Assembly: GCA_964540165.1 (NCBI GenBank) | Contig: CAZILU010000012.1 | Span: forward strand, 1-38,013 | DNA: 38,013 nt | Reading direction: 5' to 3' | From: Mariniphaga sp964540165 | GTDB taxonomy: Bacteria > Bacteroidota > Bacteroidia > Bacteroidales > Prolixibacteraceae | Shown: in pieces, positions 7,846 through 17,020 of the stretch | Layout of the letters: each line of letters begins with the position of its first letter | How positions within the stretch are numbered: position 1 is the first letter of the stretch | Program-made: the position numbers and the translations under genes | Notes under the pieces: model-generated | Seen by the model: only the letters and a program-made list of their open reading frames with translations | What the model was told of the DNA's origin: nothing | Database searches by the model: none

Positions 7846-8736
7846 TTACAGCGGAAGTTCCATCCCTTGCCCCTGATCATAATAGGGTGATTCCATCTTT
7901 TTTCCACGATAGGAAAATCGGTCTGACATGAGATTTAAAATCTCATTGGCTGTGCTCTCGATGGGTTTATTGGTTACATTCAGAACCGTGAAATTTCCCC
8001 GGTCGAAAACGAACATGGCATGGCGTACCTCTTCTTTAACCTCTTTTTCATCGGTATATAGGTCGTTTTGATGATTATTCCATTTTTCAACTCTTTTTTT
8101 GCGGTGGGCAATGAGTTGAGATACTCCGATATGCAGACCGAATACCCGGTTTGGATCTACCTTAAATAACTCGGGAGGGGGTGGAATACCTTTTACCAAA
8201 GGCACATTAGCCACTTTCCAGCCAAACATGGTGAGATATACGCTGAGGGGGGTCTTGCCAACCCTTGAAACACCGGTAAGAATGATCTCCGCTTTATGTA
8301 ATTTATCGGGGTTCATTCCATCGTCATGCGATAATGTAAATTCAATGGCCTCAATGCGATCGAAATATTCCTGGTTAATTTTACGGTAGAGGCCGGGATG
8401 TTGCAGGGGTTCAATATCCAGGTGCTCATCCAGGTAGTCGGCCAGTTCACCCATATAATCGATTTTTTTTACTCCAAACTCATCGCATAGGGCATTGATC
8501 TTTTTGCGAAGCATGGGATTTACCATGGTGTGTGTAATCAATCCTCCATCGGTTTTGGCTTGCATGACAATGTCAAAGAGCTGATCTTCTGTGGTTACTT
8601 CGGGAATGATAATCAGCGGAATTTTATTGTTGGGATATTGGATCAGCATCGATTGAACCATGTTGTTTCCGGCGATGCCGCGGCCTCCCGAAACAACATA
8701 GATGGGCGGAGGAAGTGATTTGCTAATGGTGTTCAT
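7846..8736 (-). CDS. ppsR: Pyruvate, phosphate dikinase regulatory protein (DUF299 kinase/phosphorylase)
   Basis: Bifunctional ADP-dependent Ser/Thr kinase and Pi-dependent phosphorylase that switches PPDK (or PEP synthase) off and on. It has 296 residues. The P-loop GVSRVGKT is at 155-162, preceded by the conserved HDDGMNP at 137-143, and VPLVKGIPPP follows. The gene lies 58 bp downstream of the penicillin-acylase gene on the same strand with no obvious promoter between, so cotranscription is possible. Its presence implies a PPDK gene elsewhere in the genome. Confidence 0.9.
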   Translation of the reverse strand: MNTISKSLPPPIYVVSGGRGIAGNNMVQSMLIQYPNNKIPLIIIPEVTTEDQLFDIVMQAKTDGGLITHTMVNPMLRKKINALCDEFGVKKIDYMGELADYLDEHLDIEPLQHPGLYRKINQEYFDRIEAIEFTLSHDDGMNPDKLHKAEIILTGVSRVGKTPLSVYLTMFGWKVANVPLVKGIPPPPELFKVDPNRVFGLHIGVSQLIAHRKKRVEKWNNHQNDLYTDEKEVKEEVRHAMFVFDRGNFTVLNVTNKPIESTANEILNLMSDRFSYRGKKMESPYYDQGQGMELPL

Positions 8737-8794
8737 CTGGCAATTTTTTAATGGTTAACAAACAGGTTGTTGATCTTGTTGAACCTCTTTGTCA

Positions 8795-11182
8795 TTATTT
8801 TGGTGTCAGGGTCATAATATAACGGCTCTCTTGAAGGATTGCTTCCCTGCTGAAAGGATCGTTATGGTACTGATGGTTCAGGTAAAGCGTGGTTTGGTCG
8901 AGATAATGATCACTGGCGGGGATCCCGCTGGTGCCGGTAGGGATAACGGTTTGGGAGATGTCCCAGTCCGACAGGTCGTAAATATGACGATGCGATGCTC
9001 CATGATGAACCTGATATGCATGGTTGTATGAGTAGGAGTAGGGGGTAACTGTATGAAAGCTTCCCGGCACCTCAAAGGGGCCCCGGTTGAGCTTGAATAT
9101 TTTATTTAATATGGGTATACCTCCCAGCGGATGGCTTAGGGTAAGAGTATGGATTTTCCCCCACTGCCACGTTTCCGGATCTTTCCCCAGTTGTTGTTGT
9201 AACTCAGTAACGGTCTCTTTAAGTGCACGGGTTACGATCTGATTCAGTGTCTCTTGCCCATCGGTTTTTATGTCATCGGTCCAAACGGATCTCCCGGTGA
9301 CAAGAAGATTGTTCATAAGGTTCTCTATCAGCAAGATGTGGCTCATTAGCAGTCTGAGTTTCTGGGGAGAAAGATCATCTCTGATCAGCAGTTCGGCTGT
9401 TTTCCGGTAGAGAACCTCAAAGACGGTTGCTTCAGCACTCCCTTTAGTCAAGGTGTAATCCCATTCAGAAAGTTTCTGTATCACTGTTTTCTCTGTAGGG
9501 GTCCATGGGCAGGAAGGAGTCAACAAGGAGAGCAGGAATGGGGTGAACTGCTCCGCTTTTTTTGATCGGTAGTCGCTGTGCATAGTAGCAAAGCTTTTAA
9601 TGTCGTGTTTATCGGTGGCTTCCAGCATCTCTCTAATTCGGTTGATGCGGTCGGGCAGGGCGTACCAGTATCCGATGGTATAGGGATATTCGTCGGTTAC
9701 CGTTTTATTATTTGCAGACGATACATAGCCTGTTTCGGGATTATATTGAAAAGGAAGCTCTTCGAACGACACCAGTCCGGTCCAGTCGTAAAGGCTGGTG
9801 TCACCGCGTTGGATCATCGTGCTTTTCCCCTCTCTTATTGGCACACCTGCGGCGGTCTGCAAGCCGATATTTCCTGCAACATCAGCATAAACAATATTCT
9901 GGCTTACCGATTTAAAAGTGCTTACCGCATCGCGGAAATCGTTCCAGTCAGAAGCCCGGTTGAGAAGATAAACGGTGCGTATCTCATTGCTCATCTCGTT
10001 GCCGATCCAGCGGATAGAAAGCGGCGTTGTATGTACTTTTTTAAAGCGGTTTATCAAAGGTCCCCGGTGGGTAAACCGGAGTCTCTTCCGTACTTCATCT
10101 CCTCCTTTTACCTTGATAATCTCCTCTTTTATCTGCAGGTCTTTCCATTGTCCATCCACTCTGTATCTGGTTGAATCATTGTTAAGGGTCTCTGCATAGA
10201 AATCGAGATCGTCCACTGCCACGTTGGTCATCCCCCAGGCGATTGAGTCATTGTGTCCGCAGATTACAAACGGCTGCCCGGGAAGAAGCAGCCCGGTGAC
10301 ATGCAATCCGTTTGCTGTATGCTGATGGATCTGGTACCAGATACCCGGAGCCATCAGTCCCAGGTGCATGTCGTTGGCAAGAAGAGGTTTTCCTGATTGG
10401 GTGCGGGACCCTGAAACCGCCCAGTTATTGCTTCCGTTGAAGATCTCTCCGCCGAGCTTTCGAAGATCTTTGGCAGCGGTAAGCAGCGTGTGCTCCGTGC
10501 CTGAGATCTTCAGTTGGGATTGTCCAAAAACGGGAGAGTTATGATTGCTGAGATCGGGGATCAGTTCATTGATGTGATCCGGGGTGATCTCTTCATTTAG
10601 TTGATGAAGAATCATTTCGGTATTCCATCCTGAGGTGAGGTCCCACGACATATAACCGATCAGGTTGATCGAGTGTTCCGGCTGCCACAGCTCAGGACGG
10701 TAGCTGAGAATGGTGAATTCGGGAGGGAGGGGGTGGTTTCTGATATAAAAATTGATCCCATCCGAATAAGCCTGCAGAGCCTCCCGGATCTCAGGAGAGG
10801 CTGTTGATAACACCTTTTTTGATTTCTCACGGATGCGTAGGGAGCGCATAAGCAGGTCTGTATCAATATAGTCTTCACCAAAAATTTCAGAAAGGCGCCC
10901 TTCCGTGATGCGACGCAGAAGATCCATTTGCCACATCCGGTCCTGTGCAAGTACAAACCCGGTGGCCCGGTAAAGGTCGGCATCATTGTCTGCATAAATA
11001 TGTGGAATCGCTAAAGAGTCACGGTAAACGGTGACGGCTGATGTTAATCCGGGAAAACGAATCTCGCCGGAATAATCGGGGATGGAAGCCTTTTTTATGT
11101 GGCTCAGCCAGATACCGGCTGAAATGCCAAGAGTGATCAGGAACAACCCGGTGATCAGAAACAGGCGTTTTATCTTCTTCAT
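8795..11182 (-). CDS. Penicillin acylase family protein (Ntn hydrolase)
   Basis: A 795-residue amidohydrolase exported by an N-terminal signal/anchor (about 2-28). Penicillin amidases are made as precursors and cut to expose a catalytic N-terminal serine. Here GSNNW carries that serine at residue 251, followed by SGKPLLANDMHLG. Order and length fit the whole family: A chain at about 45-230, spacer, then B chain. Known substrates in the family include penicillins, acyl-homoserine lactones and other N-acyl amides; the substrate here cannot be told. The start at 11182 gives MKKIKRLFLITG, a normal signal peptide; the ATG at 11230 would place 16 residues in front of it. Confidence 0.9.
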   Translation of the reverse strand: MKKIKRLFLITGLFLITLGISAGIWLSHIKKASIPDYSGEIRFPGLTSAVTVYRDSLAIPHIYADNDADLYRATGFVLAQDRMWQMDLLRRITEGRLSEIFGEDYIDTDLLMRSLRIREKSKKVLSTASPEIREALQAYSDGINFYIRNHPLPPEFTILSYRPELWQPEHSINLIGYMSWDLTSGWNTEMILHQLNEEITPDHINELIPDLSNHNSPVFGQSQLKISGTEHTLLTAAKDLRKLGGEIFNGSNNWAVSGSRTQSGKPLLANDMHLGLMAPGIWYQIHQHTANGLHVTGLLLPGQPFVICGHNDSIAWGMTNVAVDDLDFYAETLNNDSTRYRVDGQWKDLQIKEEIIKVKGGDEVRKRLRFTHRGPLINRFKKVHTTPLSIRWIGNEMSNEIRTVYLLNRASDWNDFRDAVSTFKSVSQNIVYADVAGNIGLQTAAGVPIREGKSTMIQRGDTSLYDWTGLVSFEELPFQYNPETGYVSSANNKTVTDEYPYTIGYWYALPDRINRIREMLEATDKHDIKSFATMHSDYRSKKAEQFTPFLLSLLTPSCPWTPTEKTVIQKLSEWDYTLTKGSAEATVFEVLYRKTAELLIRDDLSPQKLRLLMSHILLIENLMNNLLVTGRSVWTDDIKTDGQETLNQIVTRALKETVTELQQQLGKDPETWQWGKIHTLTLSHPLGGIPILNKIFKLNRGPFEVPGSFHTVTPYSYSYNHAYQVHHGASHRHIYDLSDWDISQTVIPTGTSGIPASDHYLDQTTLYLNHQYHNDPFSREAILQESRYIMTLTPK

Positions 11183-11348
11183 CTTTCCTTTTGCTTTGCG
11201 TATTCTGTGATAGGCATTAGTTGTCAGCAAGTTATTAAATGAGCCAATAGAGATTATTTTTTATATCGTCCGGTTTTTTATGCAAATTGGGATAAAAATC
11301 GATTCTGTCATAAAAGAAATCTTTGCAGGACAGAAAAAAATATTCCTG

Positions 11349-11382
11349 TTTGTCGGATAAATATAGATAATTTTTACTTTTA
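11349..11382 (+). promoter_or_regulatory. Candidate promoter of the DUF2147 gene
   Basis: TTTG at 11349-11352 and TACTTTTA at 11375-11382 (one mismatch to TAnnTTTG) are 22 bp apart, slightly longer than usual. The predicted start of transcription is about 30 nt before the ATG at 11418. Confidence 0.4.
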
Positions 11383-11417
11383 GCCACTGAATATGAATAT
11401 TTAATCATAATACGAAT

Positions 11418-11861
11418 ATGAAACGAGCATTGACATTAATTATTTTATCGCTTTATGCGGTAACCGTGATGGCTCAGGAGTCGGAAAAGATTACCGGCAT
11501 CTGGTGGAACGATGAAAAAACGACCAAAATTAAGGTAGAGAAAAAGGACGGGAAGTACATTGGAACCATTGTATACATGATTCCTGAAAAGTATGAAAAC
11601 GGTCAGCCCCCCAAAGACGATAACAATCCCGACAAAAAGCTGCAGAGCAGATCGTTGATCGGGTTGCAGATTTTAGCCGGTTTTGAGTATGATGCCCGGA
11701 AAAAAGAGTGGAGCAGCGGAACGATTTATGATCCTAAGTCGGGCAATACCTACGATTGCTATGCCTGGATGGAGAGCAATGATCTGTTGAAACTCAAAGG
11801 TTTTGTCGCCGGAATCCGGATGCTGGGGCGGAGCTCTGAGTGGTACAGAACCAACTTATAG
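11418..11861 (+). CDS. DUF2147 family secreted protein
   Basis: A 147-residue protein with a signal peptide cleaved near VMAQ (about 17-18). The mature part (ITGIWWNDEKTTKIKVEKKDGKYIGTIVYM... YDPKSGNTYDCYAWMESNDLLKLKGFVAGIRMLGRSSEWYR) matches the lipocalin-like DUF2147 family closely. The biochemical function of the family is not established to my knowledge. It may be cotranscribed with the M14 peptidase that starts 74 bp downstream. Confidence 0.85.
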   Translation: MKRALTLIILSLYAVTVMAQESEKITGIWWNDEKTTKIKVEKKDGKYIGTIVYMIPEKYENGQPPKDDNNPDKKLQSRSLIGLQILAGFEYDARKKEWSSGTIYDPKSGNTYDCYAWMESNDLLKLKGFVAGIRMLGRSSEWYRTNL

Positions 11862-11935
11862 GGCTGTTGTCATTTTTATTATCCCCTTTTCAAATACACG
11901 GATGCATTTTTTTTTGTCATTTTTATCATTTCCCC

Positions 11936-13213
11936 ATGCAAAGTAATCTTTTCAAATCAACGTTTTCTTTTTTTATGGTCTTCTTTTTTTTAGGCTCCGT
12001 AGTTCTGTCTGCACAGGATCAGAAGAAGGAGCAATGGAAGGGACAGGGCACAATTCAAAGGGTGAATACCCGGAGTGTTCCGGTACAACTTCAGTACAAA
12101 ACTATTTTTGATCTGGGCAATGGCATCTATTGTTCGAACAATTTTGACGGCGCCCGGATGAATGGTGTGGTTTTAACCGATGATACCCTGATCACTGTGT
12201 TAATTACCTCGGAGAATGCTCCCATCAATTCCAGTCCCTGGTATGCATTTAAACTGTGGGCTGATCAGGAGAAAGAGGTTACGCTTCGCTTAACCTACGC
12301 CAGCGGTATTGGCAACAGGTACATTCCGAAATTAAGCCGGGATGGCCGTGACTGGCAAGTAATTGAAAAGGATAAGTTTGTGTCAGCCATCATGAAAGAC
12401 GGAAAGAAAACTCCGGGGGCGGAGTTGCAACTGACCATCGGTCCCGATACGCTGTGGGTTGCCGGACAGGAGTTTCATGCCAATCCGCAGATCGATGAGT
12501 GGATGGGCCAGCTCTCTTCCAGATCATTTGTCAAAGAGGGTGTCGCAGGAAAGAGCTCAGAGGGGAGGGATATCCCTGTAATGAAGATTGGCAGGGGGGA
12601 TTCCCGGAAGATGATTGCGGTTATGGGGCGTCAGCATCCGCCGGAGGTCTCCGGTTATTTGGCTATGCAGGCCTTTGTGGAAACCATCTGCTCGGACAGT
12701 GAGCTGGCAAAAAGATTCAGAGAAGCATATGATCTCTATGTTTTTCCGGCTGCCAATCCCGATGGTATTGCCCATGGTCACTGGCGCCACAATATGGGCG
12801 GGATCGATCTGAACCGCGACTGGTTTCTGTTCAATCAGCCTGAGACATCGGCCATTCGTGATTATGTACGGCAATTAGTTGATACAACCAATAAGCAATT
12901 GATGTTCTTCATCGATTTTCACTCCACCAAAAGCGATATTTACTATATCAACCAGGAGGAGGGAAAGGGAAATATGCCCGGGGCAGCCAGGGCCCTTATT
13001 GAAAAGACGGATGAGGCATTTCCCGAATACAAACCCAATGTGCGATCGCTTGCCGATGAGAACAATACGGTTGTTACGGCCGATCAATATTTTGCCTACG
13101 CTTTTGGGGCTGAATCGCTCACCTATGAGGTGGGGGATAATACCTCCAGAGAGTTTATCAGGCAGAAGGCAGAAGTTACTGCCAATATACTGATGGAACT
13201 CCTTTTGAAATAA
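11936..13213 (+). CDS. Secreted M14 zinc carboxypeptidase (CCP/AGBL-like architecture)
   Basis: A 425-residue exported metallocarboxypeptidase. The signal peptide is cleaved near VLSAQ (about 26-27). An N-terminal beta-sandwich domain (WYAFKLWADQEKEVTLRLTY, about 102-121) resembles the pre-domain of cytosolic carboxypeptidases. In the catalytic domain HPPE (H234, E237) and H329 in DFHS are zinc ligands, NMGGIDLNRDW is the substrate-binding stretch, and E398 in LTYEVGD is the general base. An upstream TTG/ATG extension to 11840 would bury the signal peptide, so the ATG at 11936 is chosen. Substrate is unknown; a cell-wall or protein-tail target is possible. Confidence 0.88.
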   Translation: MQSNLFKSTFSFFMVFFFLGSVVLSAQDQKKEQWKGQGTIQRVNTRSVPVQLQYKTIFDLGNGIYCSNNFDGARMNGVVLTDDTLITVLITSENAPINSSPWYAFKLWADQEKEVTLRLTYASGIGNRYIPKLSRDGRDWQVIEKDKFVSAIMKDGKKTPGAELQLTIGPDTLWVAGQEFHANPQIDEWMGQLSSRSFVKEGVAGKSSEGRDIPVMKIGRGDSRKMIAVMGRQHPPEVSGYLAMQAFVETICSDSELAKRFREAYDLYVFPAANPDGIAHGHWRHNMGGIDLNRDWFLFNQPETSAIRDYVRQLVDTTNKQLMFFIDFHSTKSDIYYINQEEGKGNMPGAARALIEKTDEAFPEYKPNVRSLADENNTVVTADQYFAYAFGAESLTYEVGDNTSREFIRQKAEVTANILMELLLK

Positions 13214-13221
13214 TAGAATTA

Positions 13222-13632
13222 TTACAAGCTATAATCTCCGGCGGCTTCCGGTTGATATACGATCTCCTCGATGCGGATTTTTGTGAGACCTGCCGGAACG
13301 ATCCACTCAATTTCATCTCCAGCCTGATAGCCAATCAAAGCCGTGGCAATGGGTGAAAATATGGATATTTTATTCTCTTTCAGATTGGACTGGTCGGGAT
13401 ATACAATTTGAAACTGAATTACTTTCTGGTTGTTCAAAAAGCTGATTTTAACAATGGAGTTCATGGTTACAACATTGGCAGGGATCAATTCCGGCTTTAC
13501 AACTTTAGCACCATCGAGCTCTTTCATTAACTTTTCGGCTTCAGCCATGCTGATTGATTTCAGTTGCCGGGCATCATCGATGCATCGTTTGATACGAGAG
13601 TAGTCCAGTCGGTTGATTATCAATTTTTTCAT
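13222..13632 (-). CDS. rnk: Rnk/GreA-C-terminal-domain transcription factor
   Basis: A 136-residue protein, the same length as E. coli Rnk. It shares the diagnostic ending YQPEAAGDYSL and the internal VTMNSIVKISF and FSPIATALIGYQAGDEIEW. Rnk has a short N-terminal helical part and a GreA/GreB-like FKBP-type C-terminal domain that contacts RNA polymerase. The true start is ATG 13632, giving MKKLIINRLDY; the TTG at 13653 belongs to its -7 promoter box TATTTTTG. It converges on the M14 gene with an 8-bp gap. Confidence 0.88.
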   Translation of the reverse strand: MKKLIINRLDYSRIKRCIDDARQLKSISMAEAEKLMKELDGAKVVKPELIPANVVTMNSIVKISFLNNQKVIQFQIVYPDQSNLKENKISIFSPIATALIGYQAGDEIEWIVPAGLTKIRIEEIVYQPEAAGDYSL

Positions 13633-13652
13633 GTTCTGAATATTTAGTGGCA

Positions 13653-13660
13653 CAAAAATA
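13653..13660 (-). promoter_or_regulatory. -7 promoter box of rnk
   Basis: A perfect TATTTTTG on the minus strand ending 20 bp before the rnk ATG at 13632. No TTTG box is seen at the right distance. The TTG inside it is an in-frame false start for the rnk ORF. Confidence 0.55.
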
Positions 13661-13786
13661 GCTAATTATTTTAAAGAATAAAATTGCAGGTTCTTAAAGA
13701 TATTCATCAATACCTATGCCCGGGAATTGCCATTTTTGAATCATCGATACAGATCATTGTTCCCGTGCTTTGAAGATTTGCTGTTC

Positions 13787-15226
13787 TTACAATTTACTCA
13801 GGAACTCCGGAATGGTATCAGCGGCATTTCCCTGAATGACCCAAACCCCTGCGTTTCGCTTATAGATTGGATTATCGACACCGGCATACCCGGGTTGCAG
13901 GTCGTAGTTGAAGATAATAATGTTTCTGCACTGATCAACATTGAGTATGGGCATACCGTAGATGGGCGTTCCTTTGGCATCTCTGGCAGCGGGATTAAGT
14001 ACATCGTTTGCTCCGATTACGATGGTAACATCGGCATCTTTGAACTCTCCGTTGATCTCATCCATCTCATAAACATCCTCGAAAGGGATACCGGCTTCGA
14101 TTAGCAGGACATCCATATGCCCCGGCATTCTTCCGGCCACCGGATGGATGGCATATTTTACGGTTGCTCCCCGGGTAGCCAGTTTTTGAGCCAACGATTT
14201 AACGATATGTTGGGCATGAGCCAATGCCATTCCATAGCCGGGAACCATTATGATTCGATGTGCATTTTTGATCATTTCTATCGGATCAGCAGGTTCAGGG
14301 ATCTCTGGCTCCGGTTCATCGCGCTCAATCTCTTGCCCGGCTGGTGAAACCTGTTTCTTGCCGGCATTTACAGATGTTTTTCCCAGCAGTATATCGGTCA
14401 GGTTCCGGTTCATGGCACGACACATGATCTGGGTTAAAAAGAGTCCTGATGCGCCGACGATACCCCCCACCGATACCAATAGAAGGTCTGTCACTGCAAA
14501 TCCGGCAATGGCAGCAGCAACTCCGCTTAAACTGTTGAGGAGAGAGATAGTGATCGGCATATCGGCACCGCCAACCCGTATCGCGAAAACAACTCCGAAG
14601 GTACCCGATATCAGAATTAAGAACGGCAGAAGAACGGATGGCGGGAGGAGATGGAAGAAGCTTCCCGATACGATTAATAGCAGGGTCAGGATAGCTAACG
14701 CCGTGGTTATTAACGCGTGTAATGGGAGGAGTACCGGTTTCTGGGGAAGGATTTTATGCAGTTTGCCTGCTGCGATGAGGCTTCCTGAAAGCGTAATCGT
14801 TCCAATTCCAACGGCCAGAGAGGCAGTCGCTTTTTCAAACAGCTCACTGCTGTCATAGAGTGAAGCCAGGGCAAAGGAGGCAACTATGGCTGATGCAGCT
14901 CCCCCGATTCCGTTTAAAAGGGCTACCAGTTGAGGCATTTGAATCATGGTGACCCTTTGGGCCAACAGGTATCCGATGAAGGCACCGGCAGCCATGCCCG
15001 GATATATCATCCAGACCGGCATGATATCTTTTTTTATTAACGTGAGCACAATTCCCAGGGCAATTGCCAAGGCGCTGATCCGGTTACCGGCAGCAGCCGT
15101 TTCAACCCGGCTCATCAGGTGAATGCCTGACAATACACCCATCGTAAGAATCGCACAGAGAATATAGTAAGCTGTATCCGACAACAAAAAAGCCGTCGAA
15201 AAGCCAGATGTCATCAGATTAAGCAT
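13787..15226 (-). CDS. pntB: NAD(P) transhydrogenase subunit beta
   Basis: Membrane and NADP(H)-binding subunit of the proton-translocating transhydrogenase. It has 479 residues: about nine hydrophobic helices of domain II up to about 265, then domain III from about 320 with GYGMALAHAQ, VAGRMPGHMDVLL, YEMDEINGEF and GANDVLNPAA. One key motif departs from the norm: the KRS triplet that binds the 2'-phosphate of NADP(H) is replaced by NYD (440-442, within FNYDLQPGYAGVDNP). The ATG at 15226 overlaps the pntAB stop (ATGCTTAA), a sign of translational coupling. Last gene of pntAA-pntAB-pntB. Confidence 0.93.
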   Translation of the reverse strand: MLNLMTSGFSTAFLLSDTAYYILCAILTMGVLSGIHLMSRVETAAAGNRISALAIALGIVLTLIKKDIMPVWMIYPGMAAGAFIGYLLAQRVTMIQMPQLVALLNGIGGAASAIVASFALASLYDSSELFEKATASLAVGIGTITLSGSLIAAGKLHKILPQKPVLLPLHALITTALAILTLLLIVSGSFFHLLPPSVLLPFLILISGTFGVVFAIRVGGADMPITISLLNSLSGVAAAIAGFAVTDLLLVSVGGIVGASGLFLTQIMCRAMNRNLTDILLGKTSVNAGKKQVSPAGQEIERDEPEPEIPEPADPIEMIKNAHRIIMVPGYGMALAHAQHIVKSLAQKLATRGATVKYAIHPVAGRMPGHMDVLLIEAGIPFEDVYEMDEINGEFKDADVTIVIGANDVLNPAARDAKGTPIYGMPILNVDQCRNIIIFNYDLQPGYAGVDNPIYKRNAGVWVIQGNAADTIPEFLSKL

Positions 15227-15530
15227 TGTCATCATCCTTTTTTTTACCAAACATTTTTAACATTCGATTGGTGACAGCAAATCCGCCAACGACATTGATC
15301 ATGGCCAAAATGATGGCCAGCGTCCCAAAGATATAACCCGTCAGGGGACTGGATCCTGCGATGGCAATGGCAGTAGCCAGGAGCGCTCCCAGGATCGTGA
15401 TTCCCGACAGGGCATTCATCCCCGACATCAGTGGCGTATGCAGGCGGCTGGGAACTTGATTTATCAAAAGATAACCTACGACCGATGCAACGATAAAAAC
15501 GCCGATTAAAATGTATGAAAGCAGATTCAT
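15219..15530 (-). CDS. pntAB: NAD(P) transhydrogenase subunit alpha 2 (membrane part)
   Basis: A 103-residue protein with three transmembrane helices (about 4-24, 40-62, 66-88) and a short charged tail. It corresponds to the membrane half of the fused alpha subunit in E. coli, and is separate in the three-gene type known from Rhodospirillum rubrum. PSRLHTPLMSGMNALSGI is the conserved signature. It lies 79 bp after pntAA and overlaps pntB by 8 bp. Confidence 0.92.
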   Translation of the reverse strand: MNLLSYILIGVFIVASVVGYLLINQVPSRLHTPLMSGMNALSGITILGALLATAIAIAGSSPLTGYIFGTLAIILAMINVVGGFAVTNRMLKMFGKKKDDDNA

Positions 15531-15609
15531 ATTTTTTTATTTAGGTTGAAGAAGGCCTGACTATCAAATAGCTGAAAGATAAATTAAGGCACAACGGTAT
15601 CAGAGATTT

Positions 15610-16794
15610 TTACTTTTTTTGAATCCCGTCCGGTTTCAGGCCCATGGCCTCCAGGGTTCCGTCGTGAACAATTTTTCCGTCTATAGTGACGAGGATCGAA
15701 GATATAATTTCATCCGACAGGTCAAGCACGATCTGGTTCTCTTGGATCAGAAAGCTGAGCAGGTTGTATATGTTTTTTGAGAACATAATGGTTGAGCTGG
15801 TTGCAAGCATTCCCGGGATATTTTTAATACCTTGTATGATTACATCATGTTTGGTCTCTATGGTTCCGGGAGAAGTGATATTGCAGTTGCCTCCCTGGTC
15901 GATCGAGATGTCAACGATGACACTGCCTGGTTGCATCTCTTTTACCATCTCTTCCGTGATTAGCACGGGCGCTACTTTGCCCTGAATCAGCGCAGAGCAA
16001 AATACAATATCGGATTTTGCAATGGTTCCCCTGATGTTCTCACGTTCAGTCTCGAGCCATTTTTGAGGCAGTTGATTGGCATGCAATCCATCGGGGCTGA
16101 CGGCAATTTCGGGTGGGACACCGGCTTCAACAACGATAGCCCCCAACGATTCGGCATTTCGGTTGGCTTCAGGCCGGATATCGGTAGAATAGACCGTTGC
16201 ACCCAGACCTTTCGCTGTGGCTAATGCCCGCAATCCGGCAACCCCGGTGCCAATGATAAATACCGTAGCCGGTTTTAAACGGCCAACAGCACTGGTCACG
16301 AATGGTACAAACTTGCTGATATCGTTAATACCCATGATCATGCCTTTATACCCGGCACAGGCGCTCATCGATGACAGGGCATCCATGGTTTGGGCACGGC
16401 TGATGCGGGGAACACCATCGAGGGTTAATCCGATGATGCCATTTTCGGCCATATGCTTTACCATTTGGTGATTGGCAGGAGATGCGGGATGTATGAATGA
16501 GATCAGATACTGACCGCGGTGCATCATGTCAAGCTCATGCCTGTTTTTATCGTAATTAAACAGAGGCTCTTTTACCTTTAAAATTACCTCTGAACGGAAA
16601 AATATCTCTTCAACATCGGATACCAGTTCTGCTCCGGCCTCCTGATAGCCTTCATCCGGATAGTGAGAACCAACCCCTGCACCCATTTCAAACAGAACCT
16701 TTGCTCTGTTTTCAACCATTCTTTTTACGGTCTCGGGAATCGCAGCAACGCGGCGCTCCCCTTGCATGATCTCTTTTGGAATTCCGATTATCAT
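15610..16794 (-). CDS. pntAA: NAD(P) transhydrogenase subunit alpha 1 (NAD-binding domain I)
   Basis: A 394-residue soluble NAD(H)-binding subunit related to alanine dehydrogenase. It begins MIIGIPKEIMQGERRVAAIP, and the Rossmann signature GTGVAGLRALATAKGLGA lies at about 167-184, followed by D in YSTDIRPEAN. The TTG at 16821 that could extend the ORF is inside the -7 promoter box, so ATG 16794 is the start. First gene of the operon, divergent from the aminotransferase gene. Together the three subunits couple hydride transfer from NADH to proton flow across the inner membrane. Confidence 0.93.
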   Translation of the reverse strand: MIIGIPKEIMQGERRVAAIPETVKRMVENRAKVLFEMGAGVGSHYPDEGYQEAGAELVSDVEEIFFRSEVILKVKEPLFNYDKNRHELDMMHRGQYLISFIHPASPANHQMVKHMAENGIIGLTLDGVPRISRAQTMDALSSMSACAGYKGMIMGINDISKFVPFVTSAVGRLKPATVFIIGTGVAGLRALATAKGLGATVYSTDIRPEANRNAESLGAIVVEAGVPPEIAVSPDGLHANQLPQKWLETERENIRGTIAKSDIVFCSALIQGKVAPVLITEEMVKEMQPGSVIVDISIDQGGNCNITSPGTIETKHDVIIQGIKNIPGMLATSSTIMFSKNIYNLLSFLIQENQIVLDLSDEIISSILVTIDGKIVHDGTLEAMGLKPDGIQKK

Positions 16795-16818
16795 CTTTTT
16801 ATGGTATTTATTTACGAT

Positions 16819-16826
16819 CAAAAATA
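16819..16826 (-). promoter_or_regulatory. -7 promoter box of the pnt operon
   Basis: A perfect TATTTTTG on the minus strand, ending 24 bp before the pntAA ATG. The upstream partner is weak (TTTT about 17 bp away). The TTG within it is in frame with pntAA and produces a false extended start. Confidence 0.5.
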
Positions 16827-16988
16827 GCCATTCATAAGGTAGGAAAATATGATAAAAATTAAGATTTTCAGGGGTTTTTACTATTTTCGGAATGGCTGAC
16901 TCCCTTCGATGACAATTTTCAATATAACTTTTCAGTAAAATTCAGAATTGATTTTTTTTAATAGCCATTGTTTTCAATTTGATACTTG

Positions 16989-16996
16989 TATCTTTG
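16989..16996 (+). promoter_or_regulatory. -7 promoter box of the aminotransferase gene
   Basis: TATCTTTG is a perfect TAnnTTTG match; ATTG at 16967-16970 is a three-of-four match for the upstream box, 18 bp away. It lies inside the in-frame extension from the TTG at 16979 and so argues for the ATG at 17021. Confidence 0.5.
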
Positions 16997-17020
16997 CTCA
17001 CTTTTAAAAATATTTTTCAC

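Noticed and set aside
11417..11430. TGAAACGAGCAT match to the repeat at the DUF2147 start
   Set aside because: The match is 12 bases, part of a normal MKRA signal-peptide start, and the following bases do not continue the repeat well.
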